From Flavivirga rizhaonensis (GTDB taxonomy: Bacteria; Bacteroidota; Bacteroidia; Flavobacteriales; Flavobacteriaceae), in contig NZ_SRSO01000001.1 in the NCBI RefSeq assembly GCF_004791695.1, forward strand, positions 372,001 to 436,000: a stretch of 64,000 nucleotides of DNA, read 5' to 3'. Shown here piece after piece: positions 26,021-33,918 of this stretch. Position 1 is the first letter of the stretch; each line of letters opens with the position of its first letter. The translations under genes were made by a program, and so were the position numbers. The notes beneath the pieces were generated by a model, which saw only the letters and a list, made by a program, of their open reading frames with translations, made no database searches and was not told where the DNA came from.

Positions 26021-26795
26021 AAATAGTATAAAAAAGTTAGCTGAAGCAATAGCATTAGAATATGAGGAAAAAATTACTCCTTTGGATAAAATTGTTGAAG
26101 ATGAAGGTTTATCAGTATTTTATGATAGTTATGGGAGAGATACTTTCGATGGAATGACTATTTATGAGAACGGACAGTTTTATATTCATATAAATACAGA
26201 TTTAGGTAACAAGAAAGATTCTCCAAGAGGGCGATTTACACTTGCCCATGAGCTTGGTCATTACTACATAGACTTCCATCGATTAGGACTTAAAAAAGGG
26301 TTGTTAGAACCTCACCCTTCGCGAACCAATCGAAAGCAATTTAATCAAATCGAAAGAGAGGCTGATTTTTTTGCATCTTGCTTATTAATGCCAGAAGAAA
26401 GGTTCTCCAAAGATTTTTACAGGAAGTCTTTTGATATAAAGTTGATTGATTTTTTGAAAGATGAATATAACGTTAGCCGAACGGCTTGTGCATTTAGATT
26501 TGCTGATATTGGGAATCATTCAATTATGATAGTTTATGCCGAGGGTGGAACTGTTAAGTGGTACAATTGCAGTGAGGATTTTCCTTATAAATATCTTCTT
26601 CACGAAAAGACTGTAGCTCCGAATACTGTAATGGGAGAATTCTTTAAAGATATTACTGATGACATTTTTAAAACAGAGGAAATTTGGGCAGTTGATATGT
26701 TCAAGTATGTTAAAGATAATCATGTAAATAATAAGTTCTTTGAGCATTGTATCACCTATAAAAATAGAGCTCTTAGTATCATTTGGGGAGAATAG
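26007..26795 (+). CDS. ImmA/IrrE-family metallopeptidase
   Basis: A soluble 262-residue zinc protease with GTG start, overlapping the previous gene by 14 bases. The catalytic helix is FTLAHELGHYYIDF with HExxH at His81, Glu82, His85, and a downstream glutamate helix (READFFASCLLMPEERF), the layout of ImmA/IrrE proteins. Such proteases switch mobile elements or stress responses by cutting a repressor or anti-factor. With the sigma factor and small acidic protein upstream it may form a switch: damage or another signal activates cleavage and frees the sigma factor. No helix-turn-helix domain is fused to it. Confidence 0.88.
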   Translation: MTRNRNSIKKLAEAIALEYEEKITPLDKIVEDEGLSVFYDSYGRDTFDGMTIYENGQFYIHINTDLGNKKDSPRGRFTLAHELGHYYIDFHRLGLKKGLLEPHPSRTNRKQFNQIEREADFFASCLLMPEERFSKDFYRKSFDIKLIDFLKDEYNVSRTACAFRFADIGNHSIMIVYAEGGTVKWYNCSEDFPYKYLLHEKTVAPNTVMGEFFKDITDDIFKTEEIWAVDMFKYVKDNHVNNKFFEHCITYKNRALSIIWGE

Positions 26796-26838
26796 CTTTA
26801 TTTTAAATGTTGACAATAAAGTATCACATTACTTTTAA

Positions 26839-26911
26839 TTTTGTCCCGTATTTGTACCATTTTCCTTGAGATACCTATTAATAGGAGAGAAGTACTTTAT
26901 GTATCCGTATC
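26839..26911 (+). repeat. Right 25-base repeat and degenerate mnmE-like end (proposed attR)
   Basis: Bases 26839-26863 repeat 15883-15907 with one change. From the end of its TTTGTACCA (26851-26859) it is 38 bases to TTATGTATCCG (26897). At the second proposed right end the distance from the end of TTTGTACCA (57095-57103) to TTCTGTATCGG (57141) is also 38. The equal spacing supports a shared right-end structure, though the 26897 sequence no longer encodes FCIGK. Confidence 0.5.
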
Positions 26912-26968
26912 AAACAGTACATATTTAGGCTCTGGTACAACTAATTAATGCTTGGTGTTTTTATTTAG

Positions 26969-26996
26969 AAACCGCTCTAATCGAGTGGTTTTTTTT
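26969..26996 (+). terminator. Rho-independent terminator
   Basis: AAACCGCTC (26969-26977) pairs with GAGTGGTTT (26983-26991, one G-T pair) around TAATC, followed by a run of T. It points along the + strand, after the ImmA-like operon and the proposed right end, and before the radical SAM operon. Confidence 0.8.
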
Positions 26997-27122
26997 GTGA
27001 TTCATGAAAAAAGTAAATTAATAGTTTGAGTTTGCCAAAAATGTGAATATATTGTTGTTTTGCGTAAATCTTAAATAATTATTTAATTTTATGAATTAAA
27101 TTCTTTTAAACTGGCATAGATT

Positions 27123-27176
27123 ATGAGAACAATCAAAATGAAATTTATTCGTCATCAAGCAAAATTAAATAAATAG
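27123..27176 (+). CDS. Possible 17-residue leader or precursor peptide
   Basis: ATG-started mini-ORF reading MRTIKMKFIRHQAKLNK-stop, ending four bases before the radical SAM start. Its size and position match two possibilities: a leader peptide that couples translation, or a substrate peptide for the enzyme. There is no Cys-rich or repeated core, so chance is quite possible. Confidence 0.3.
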   Translation: MRTIKMKFIRHQAKLNK

Positions 27177-27180
27177 AAAT

Positions 27181-28161
27181 ATGGCAGGAGCAATAGCAGG
27201 GGCAGCAATACTCAACGCAAATAAACAGACAGATAGTCTTCACACTATCACAGTAACTATCAACAATAAGTGCAATTTGAAATGCCCTCATTGTTATCTA
27301 CAATACAATTCGAACAAAACAACTATCGAAGAGTCCACAATCGAGAATATTTTCAAGGCAGATTTTAAACATTTAGCGATAGTAGGTCAAGAACCATTTT
27401 TGAATAAGGACTCAATTTTTGTACTCGAACGTCTAATAAAAGATGCTAAGAAGCATAATAAAACAGTAAGTGTAATAACAAATGGTCTTAATTTATCAAG
27501 ACTTAAAGCTGTTTATTTCTCATTTATAGATTATATAGATGTAAGTTTTGACGGTGGCCCTGAAACGTATCAGAATTATCGGATGGCTAAATTCGATAAA
27601 GTTATTGATGGAATTGATTATGCGTTCTCAAGTGGATTAAAGAAAATAAATGCTTTACATACATTAAATACTTTAAATATTAAGGATATAGATGATATGG
27701 TTAAAGTTCAGAATTATTTTGACTTTGATAAGATTTTATATTCACCATATTTAATCACAAAAAATGACGGTAGTAATTCCGTAAGTGCCTTAGAGCTATT
27801 TAAAATTATATACAAATTAGCAAAGAGTAATGCTTTTGTGAAGAGCAAAAATTCATTTTTGATGGTTGATTTATTCCACTTATGGCAACAAGGATTGTCT
27901 GTACAAGATTTTAAAGATAAGCTAAGTCTATATCCTAATTTAATTAATAAAGTATTGTTTTTTGAACTTGACCCATTATTCCACGGGATAATAAGAGTTT
28001 CTTATGATGATTTTATTTTAACACCTCAAGAATCTTTGCACCCAACAACATATAAGGAGTCCAAATTAACGACTTCAGAAATAAACTTAAATGAAGCATT
28101 TTCAATGTTAATTAATAACTATGACCAATCTCGAAATAAAGAACTTGAGCTTTCAGTATAA
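27181..28161 (+). CDS. Radical SAM enzyme
   Basis: A 326-residue cytosolic enzyme with the cluster motif CNLKCPHC (Cys31, Cys35, Cys38) that would bind a 4Fe-4S cluster and cleave S-adenosylmethionine. Downstream are GQEPFLN (the GGEP-like SAM site), NGLN and VSFDGG, as in the core barrel shared with heme-, peptide- and thiamine-related radical SAM proteins. There is no C-terminal SPASM cysteine set, so auxiliary clusters are unlikely. It opens a five-gene operon and overlaps the ABC ATPase by 41 bases. The partner set (importer, polyol-type dehydrogenase, phosphatase) suggests chemistry on a small imported molecule, but the substrate is unknown. Confidence 0.85.
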   Translation: MAGAIAGAAILNANKQTDSLHTITVTINNKCNLKCPHCYLQYNSNKTTIEESTIENIFKADFKHLAIVGQEPFLNKDSIFVLERLIKDAKKHNKTVSVITNGLNLSRLKAVYFSFIDYIDVSFDGGPETYQNYRMAKFDKVIDGIDYAFSSGLKKINALHTLNTLNIKDIDDMVKVQNYFDFDKILYSPYLITKNDGSNSVSALELFKIIYKLAKSNAFVKSKNSFLMVDLFHLWQQGLSVQDFKDKLSLYPNLINKVLFFELDPLFHGIIRVSYDDFILTPQESLHPTTYKESKLTTSEINLNEAFSMLINNYDQSRNKELELSV

Positions 28162-28738
28162 TGACTTAAATCTTTTTTCAGATTTTAGTTTTGTCCCTTC
28201 AGACAGATTTAATTTGTTGAAGGGTCATTCAGGTTGTGGTAAAACTACATTATTAAAAATTATTTTTGGGCAAATTGAAATAAGTGATGATCAAGCAAGT
28301 TTTATCAAGCCAGATAATTGCTATTTGATTCTGCAAGATGATGCCCTTCTTCCTTGGCTAACTGGAGAAGAAAACATTAAGTTTATTTCAGAAATAAATG
28401 ATGTTCCCTCATTCTTAAATGAATATCAAACCTATTTATCACCATTTATAAAAAAGAAAGCTTATCAAATGTCTTTTGGTCAAAGAAGATTGATAGAGCT
28501 ATACAGAGCATTATTATATTGTCCTGAACTACTTCTGTTAGATGAACCATTTAATTATTTAGATGAGAGAAGCAGAGAAGTCGTCTCCAAAGCAATTAGT
28601 GGTTACTTAGAGACCAACATAGACTCAGCAATTGTAATGTCAAGTCATTTACTTGAACAAAGTGAATACTTATCGCCTAAAACATACCTATTTAAAGGTG
28701 CTCAGCCTTATAATTCTTTAATAGCCGATGAAGAATAA
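28121..28738 (+). CDS. ABC importer ATPase (nitrate/taurine/thiamine-precursor type)
   Basis: A 205-residue ATPase, short for this class. It has Walker A GHSGCGKTT, Q-loop LILQDDALLPWLT, a variant signature SFGQRR, Walker B LLLLDEPFNYLDE and the switch SSHLLEQSE. The LQDDALLPWLT stretch is characteristic of the SsuB/TauB/NrtD/ThiZ branch that energises uptake of small organic compounds. It overlaps the radical SAM gene by 41 bases and the permease by 11, so the units are translationally coupled. Confidence 0.88.
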   Translation: MTNLEIKNLSFQYNDLNLFSDFSFVPSDRFNLLKGHSGCGKTTLLKIIFGQIEISDDQASFIKPDNCYLILQDDALLPWLTGEENIKFISEINDVPSFLNEYQTYLSPFIKKKAYQMSFGQRRLIELYRALLYCPELLLLDEPFNYLDERSREVVSKAISGYLETNIDSAIVMSSHLLEQSEYLSPKTYLFKGAQPYNSLIADEE

Positions 28739-29465
28739 GAGCATCTATATATTAATCGGAACAATTGCAATTCCCATAATATGGGTTTCGGTAAAATATA
28801 TTTTCTCTATTGAAGATAGATTTTTACCCGATCCAGTAGATGTCTTAACTTCAGTGAATGAAATTAAACCTTCCATTCTATTCCATACTACATATTCTGT
28901 ATTTCGCTTACTTATTGGATTATTATTTGGCATAGCATTGGGCATTTATTTTGGTCTCTTATTATATAAGAGCAGAATCTATTACTATATTCTTAATCCA
29001 ATTTTCCAATCATTACGTTCAGTTCCACCATTTGCTACTATTCCATTCTTTCTACTTTGGTTCGGCTTTAGTGAAACAGGTAAATTCCTAATAATAGTAA
29101 CGGGGATTGCTTTCAATCTTGCTATTGCTACATATCAAATACTTGAAGACACCCCAGAGAGATACAAAGTTTTCTTTCGTTCTATTAAATCTTCTACAAG
29201 AAAACAGACACTTAAATTTGCGCTACCTTATTCACTAAGCAAACTACTTCCTACCATAAGATTCTCATTATCTATGGCTGTAGGTTTAGCAGTAGTTTCA
29301 GAAATGTTAGGTTCGCAAGTAGGATTAGGTTACTTGATTCAAACAGCAAAATCCACTTTCTCACTTGATGTTGTGTTCTTAATAGCAATAATTTGGGGAG
29401 TTATCAATTACATTTTAGATAAAACTATTCAATTCATATGGTCAAAATTAATTTTATGGAAATAA
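28728..29465 (+). CDS. ABC importer permease (SsuC/TauC-like)
   Basis: An inner-membrane protein of 245 residues with about six membrane segments. The LQSLRSVPPFATIPFFLLWFG stretch and the EAA-like loop before SLSMAVGLAVVSEMLG match SsuC/TauC/ThiX-like permeases (BPD_transp_1). It overlaps the ATPase by 11 bases and the binding protein's likely ATG at 29456 by 10, so it forms one transporter with them. Confidence 0.9.
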   Translation: MKNKSIYILIGTIAIPIIWVSVKYIFSIEDRFLPDPVDVLTSVNEIKPSILFHTTYSVFRLLIGLLFGIALGIYFGLLLYKSRIYYYILNPIFQSLRSVPPFATIPFFLLWFGFSETGKFLIIVTGIAFNLAIATYQILEDTPERYKVFFRSIKSSTRKQTLKFALPYSLSKLLPTIRFSLSMAVGLAVVSEMLGSQVGLGYLIQTAKSTFSLDVVFLIAIIWGVINYILDKTIQFIWSKLILWK

Positions 29466-30478
29466 TTAAAAGAACAGCTTTTGCAAGCCTAATAGTATTA
29501 CTACTTCTTACAGGGTGTAAGAATGATAAAGAGGTCTTAAATGTCGCTATTTCACCTTATCAAGATATTGCTATGATAGTTAATATAGATAATCTAAAGC
29601 TTGAAGAGAAATACAATATAAATGTGAACCTTATGACTATGAATTGGGAAGACATTCTTCCAGCATTAAGTAGTGCAGGGAAAACTGCAGATATTGGATT
29701 TGGAAGTTATATTGAATATCTAACTAAATATCCTAAACTGAATAAAGACACCAAGGACCCTGTTCTTTTTATTTATCCAGCATATATCTTTAAAGGAGGT
29801 GGGTTTATAACTTATGACTCAATACAGCCTTTCAATAGAAGTAATATAGACTCCCTTTACTTGGTAAATTCTTTTTTTGGAAAAAAAATAGGGGCACAAA
29901 AAAATTCTGTTTTTGAAATGATGCTATATTCTTTGGCGAATAGAAGCAATTATGACATAGCCGGTGCTCAAATATTTGACTCGCCTTTAAATGATGCAAT
30001 TCTCGCCACTCAAAATGGAAGTTTGGATATTGCCGCCGCAGGTCTTACGCAAATAACAGAAGCTAACAAAAATGGAGGAAAAGTTATTCTTACTATGGAG
30101 GATTTAGGTTTTGCAGATATAACTGGATTTATTTGTAAAAAAAGTACTTACGACAAACGAAAGGAGGATATTGACAACTTAATTAAAATGTGGTTTGAAT
30201 GTGTTGATTATGTATTTAAAGACTTAGAAGCAAACTCTGTACGTAGTTTAAAATATCTTGATGAAAAAGCAGCAACTAAATACACCTTTGACCAATACAA
30301 GACCGCTTTAAGTCAGGAATACTTTCCAAAATCAATTAATGAGGCTGATACTGAAATATTAAATGAAGGAGGTCTTTTTTACTACAAGCAAATACAGACT
30401 GAGGTTATTGACTACCTCAAAGCAAATGAGGTAATAAAAGAAAAATATCAAGCACCTGATTTTGTGAAAATAGAATAA
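29456..30478 (+). CDS. NMT1/THI5-like substrate-binding lipoprotein
   Basis: About 340 residues from ATG at 29456, chosen because it gives a clean lipoprotein signal (MEIIKRTAFASLIVLLLLTGC); an ATG six codons upstream (29438) is the alternative. The mature part has the NMT1-like periplasmic-binding fold: NVAISPYQDIAMIVN, then GFGSYIEYL, KKIGAQKNSVFEMML and later ITEANKNGG. In Bacteroidota it would be anchored in the inner or outer membrane as a lipoprotein and deliver ligand to the two genes before it. Related proteins bind taurine, nitrate-like anions or thiamine precursors; which one cannot be told here. Confidence 0.85.
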   Translation: MEIIKRTAFASLIVLLLLTGCKNDKEVLNVAISPYQDIAMIVNIDNLKLEEKYNINVNLMTMNWEDILPALSSAGKTADIGFGSYIEYLTKYPKLNKDTKDPVLFIYPAYIFKGGGFITYDSIQPFNRSNIDSLYLVNSFFGKKIGAQKNSVFEMMLYSLANRSNYDIAGAQIFDSPLNDAILATQNGSLDIAAAGLTQITEANKNGGKVILTMEDLGFADITGFICKKSTYDKRKEDIDNLIKMWFECVDYVFKDLEANSVRSLKYLDEKAATKYTFDQYKTALSQEYFPKSINEADTEILNEGGLFYYKQIQTEVIDYLKANEVIKEKYQAPDFVKIE

Positions 30479-30487
30479 TTTGAACTG

Positions 30488-33400
30488 ATGGAGTTTTTAT
30501 CGGAAGAGGAAATATATAAAATTTTAGAACCCTTACAAAAGCATCAAGTAAAGGTTTATTATCCGTTTTACGCCAATACGTTTCCATTAGCATTTCATTA
30601 TTCACAATTGTTACGAGATAAGAATGAAACAGGATTTATAAATGATAAAATAATTGAATACTCTTGGACCGATGATTTTCCTTCAAAGGCTGTTACTGAT
30701 AGTGTGGCAATAGACAGTTTGAAGTTAAGTGATTATCAGTTGCCAGAAAATATTAATGTCTTCTACTCTAACAAAGAACTTAATGAATTTAAGATAAGAC
30801 TTAAGAACAAAAGAGGAAGTCGGAGTACTGGCGAGCGTATAGATTGTGTTGATTTCTCTGAATACCAGCAACGATTCTTTTTTATAGATCATTCGAATAT
30901 TGCTACTTCCTTAGTTCAAAAATATGAGGAAACTGTTTTAAAAAGAAATTCGGATTTTGAAGATTTGTTAAGAAAATATACTGTGGGTCTTGATGATAGT
31001 GTTTTAATAGAATTTCTTGCAGCAAACGATGAAATTGAATATGAAATTTACACGGACATTCCAGATGAAGCAAAAGCATATTTTGAGGCCTTTCCTAATT
31101 TTAAAGTAGATAATGTTGTTGAGAGTTCATTACGTTTTCTAAATCCAACAAAGAAGAATAAATCATTTCGTATTTATTTTTATGGTGCTCCAGCTACAAT
31201 GTTTTTTCTCGACAGAGCCAAGCATGGTAGTAGATTTGTTCCAATATTTAATAGTAAAACAACTACTGGAGCTAAAACATATCTATATATTCATTACAAC
31301 AAAAATCACAAAAGAAGTAAAATTAAAGAGATTAAAGTATCTCTATCGTCTTATTTTAAATACCTTTTTTGTACAGCTGCAAATGATAGAACAGGTTATG
31401 TTCTCAACAATATTAGAGAGGCATATAATAGAATTGCGGCAATAAGAAGACATCCTTCATATTTCTATTCACCTGATTCTTTTGCTGAATGCATAAGTCT
31501 ACACCATAAAAATGGAAATGAATCTGTATATGTTAATAATGAGCTAACTGTAAAAGGAAAAATAGAGGATTATGAAAATAAGATCACTGTTTGTCATTTC
31601 GGTTTAGGCAGAATAGGCCTAGGTTTGGTCCTGCCTTCTATATACTATGACATTGAGGATAGCAATGATGCCACAAGGAAAACCGTATATGCTATTCAAA
31701 AGGTGAGAAAGGGCTCTGAATGGAGTAAAATAACTGAAGACAATGAAGTCAAGATTAGTATCAACGGTGATAACGGTTTTAAACAAATAATTTCTTTATT
31801 TAAAAAAACTAACCCACAGATAGCTTTAGTTAATAACTATTCTGAATTTAAGGATCAAATTAAGAGTGCTGATGTAGTTACATTTTCTTTTGGTTCTTAT
31901 GATGCTCAAAAAGAGCTTATTGAATATTTACAAGATATTAACTATAAGGGAATCATTATTCCTTTTGAAAACAGCATTGTTCCTAACGAAGTAGAAAAAA
32001 AGGACAGTGAAATATGGGTAAATGAATATCCTAAAAACTTCGTTAAATCGAGCAAAATTGATAGGATTTGTCCTAATAGAGTTTTTAAAAAAGATTCTCT
32101 AACAACAGTTAATGTAGATATTGAGAATAATTATGAAATAGTTCTATATCACGATAGTGAAGAAATAAGAGATAAAATAAAATCAACTTTTTCCACTCAG
32201 TTACCCGAGAGAGATAAGAGTTTAATGATTTGTAATTCTGAAACAGAGTTTAATTTCTTCTCTGACCGTAAAAAATATTTTGTAAATGGTTTACATTTCT
32301 ATTTGGCTCTTATTGCCTATGATTTATTACGTGATAGAAATATAGATAATTGGAAACAGCAATATGTAACTATCTTACAATCTGCAATTAATGAAGACGC
32401 GCATTATAAACTATTGATAGATACATTTATTAATATTCTTTCAATTCATATAATCAATAAATTACCTGAAAGCAACGATTTTACAAAAGATTACTTTCAG
32501 TTTCCAATTGATGACGAAAATTATACTTTCCTTCACAAGGAGCTACTCAATTATGCTTCGGATGTAAAAGAACGATTTAAAAACTCTAAAGATGATGCGA
32601 TAACACGTGTTTTAAAAATTTTAATTGAAGAAAAATCAGGTGAAATTAAGTTACCTGATTATGAAAAGATTAAAAATAAAATGGAAATTTTTTATTCTTC
32701 TTTAAAATCAATATTTACAGTTGGATATGATCAATTATCTGCTAGTAAGAATGTAGTATCAAAGTTAGCACCAAGAGAAGAATATATATCATTCTTTAAT
32801 AATTATGGGCAGATACTAAGTAATGTATTTAAAAAAACTATCTCATTTAGCAATAAGATAGTTGAAAGTAAAGACAAGGCAGTTAGCGATTCAAAGAACA
32901 AAGTTTTGCCATTCATTAGGAACATAAAAAAAATTGTAAACAAAGAGCAAAATACAATTGTTTTCTTTGATGTAGATGGGACATTATTTGACACAACAAG
33001 AACATTTGAACCTGCTATTAGGACTACTTTAGATAAATTTGGTATAACTGATTTTGAGGATAAAAGAGATTATTGGCTTGACGTAGTTGGAAAAGACTAT
33101 GATACTTTAGAAAAGAAAATAAAAGAACAAGAATTTACTGGTAGTTACTTAAACTTTTTAAAAACCTTACAAGCTAAAGAGTTTGCTTTAATGTTAAAGA
33201 GTGGTGTTTTGTACAGGGACACCTCAAAATATTTAGAAAAATTAAAACAAGATGGTTATAAGTTAGGTATTTGTACAAATACTCGTGAAGGATATTATGA
33301 ACAGGTAGCAAAATGTTTAGATTTAGAAAAGTTTTTTATTGATGACTTTGTTTTGTATCCAGATAAATGGAAAGATAAATTTGGAAATGGGAGGCTTCCA

Positions 33401-33619
33401 AAAAATAAAGGAGAAATGATTCAATCCATTTTAGATTTAGAAACCCCATACAAGTCTTTTCTTGTTGGAGATCGTATGTCTGATAAAAACGGAGCAAAAA
33501 TCTCAAATTCAATATTTGTACCTATAGAAAGTCCATTTAGTGAAGATGAAATAAAAAATGACGTGGCTTGTTGTAAGTCTTTTAAAGATGTGCACGACTT
33601 CATAATTGATAATTTATGA
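30488..33619 (+). CDS. Polyol-phosphate dehydrogenase-like / HAD phosphatase multidomain protein
   Basis: A 1043-residue cytosolic protein with three parts. Residues 1-350 match nothing I recognise; they include SRFVPIFNSKTTTGAKTYLY and no clear catalytic motif. Residues 365-720 resemble the mannitol-1-phosphate / long-chain polyol dehydrogenase family: a Rossmann motif HFGLGRIGLG at 370-379 and K595-x4-N600-x2-H603, the catalytic K-x4-N-x2-H signature. Residues 820-1043 are a HAD phosphatase with FFDVDGTLFDT (Asp828, Asp830) and KNKG ... VGDRMSD later. A dehydrogenase fused to a phosphatase recalls bifunctional mannitol synthesis, here with the HAD at the C-terminus. It follows the binding protein by 9 bases. 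Confidence 0.8.
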   Translation: MEFLSEEEIYKILEPLQKHQVKVYYPFYANTFPLAFHYSQLLRDKNETGFINDKIIEYSWTDDFPSKAVTDSVAIDSLKLSDYQLPENINVFYSNKELNEFKIRLKNKRGSRSTGERIDCVDFSEYQQRFFFIDHSNIATSLVQKYEETVLKRNSDFEDLLRKYTVGLDDSVLIEFLAANDEIEYEIYTDIPDEAKAYFEAFPNFKVDNVVESSLRFLNPTKKNKSFRIYFYGAPATMFFLDRAKHGSRFVPIFNSKTTTGAKTYLYIHYNKNHKRSKIKEIKVSLSSYFKYLFCTAANDRTGYVLNNIREAYNRIAAIRRHPSYFYSPDSFAECISLHHKNGNESVYVNNELTVKGKIEDYENKITVCHFGLGRIGLGLVLPSIYYDIEDSNDATRKTVYAIQKVRKGSEWSKITEDNEVKISINGDNGFKQIISLFKKTNPQIALVNNYSEFKDQIKSADVVTFSFGSYDAQKELIEYLQDINYKGIIIPFENSIVPNEVEKKDSEIWVNEYPKNFVKSSKIDRICPNRVFKKDSLTTVNVDIENNYEIVLYHDSEEIRDKIKSTFSTQLPERDKSLMICNSETEFNFFSDRKKYFVNGLHFYLALIAYDLLRDRNIDNWKQQYVTILQSAINEDAHYKLLIDTFINILSIHIINKLPESNDFTKDYFQFPIDDENYTFLHKELLNYASDVKERFKNSKDDAITRVLKILIEEKSGEIKLPDYEKIKNKMEIFYSSLKSIFTVGYDQLSASKNVVSKLAPREEYISFFNNYGQILSNVFKKTISFSNKIVESKDKAVSDSKNKVLPFIRNIKKIVNKEQNTIVFFDVDGTLFDTTRTFEPAIRTTLDKFGITDFEDKRDYWLDVVGKDYDTLEKKIKEQEFTGSYLNFLKTLQAKEFALMLKSGVLYRDTSKYLEKLKQDGYKLGICTNTREGYYEQVAKCLDLEKFFIDDFVLYPDKWKDKFGNGRLPKNKGEMIQSILDLETPYKSFLVGDRMSDKNGAKISNSIFVPIESPFSEDEIKNDVACCKSFKDVHDFIIDNL

Positions 33620-33751
33620 TAAAATTCTACTTAGTCAATATGCAAGTGTGTCTTTGATGATGTAATGTTCCCTATATCTAAATCTATGAAATAAATTTAA
33701 TCTCCAAATCTGACCTTAATAACAAATTTTTGTCGAATTTAGAGGTGTCCT

Positions 33752-33802
33752 AAAATGGGATAGGCTACAAAATGGGATAGGCTACAAAATGGGATAGGCT
33801 AC
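33752..33802. repeat. 17-bp unit repeated three times
   Basis: AAAATGGGATAGGCTAC occurs three times in tandem without change (33752-33768, 33769-33785, 33786-33802). It lies between the converging ends of the dehydrogenase/phosphatase gene and the first giant caspase. The GTGTCCT before it looks like an insertion-sequence end, but no partner is visible. The rest of the gap (33620-33918) shows nothing else. Confidence 0.9.
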
Positions 33803-33918
33803 ATATAAGGTTTACTACTACTCATATGTATGATAGATAACCAATATAACTGTTCTTCAAAATCTCTGATCACTTTATAAAATGATAGTAATTAGAAATG
33901 CGATATTAGGGGTAATCT

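Larger units (their letters stand above)
15759..26911 (+). mobile_element. Proposed integrative element at the mnmE 3' end (about 11 kb)
   Basis: The element would run from the mnmE end (15759) to a degenerate mnmE-like end near 26897. It carries a tyrosine recombinase next to the left end, an RteC-like gene, an AlpA-like protein, small genes, a ubiquitin-like operon and a sigma/ImmA operon. A 25-base direct repeat with one mismatch lies just inside both ends (15883-15907, 26839-26863). The right repeat is followed by the att-like sequence at the same spacing seen at 57095-57158. No conjugation genes are present, so it would need help to transfer. Confidence 0.5.

Noticed and set aside
31182..31445. 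An 87-codon ORF within the dehydrogenase/phosphatase gene
   Set aside because: It is a shifted frame of a large, clearly coding gene with no sign of its own start or conserved motif.
33752..33802. CRISPR array
   Set aside because: The 17-bp units are directly adjacent with no spacers.
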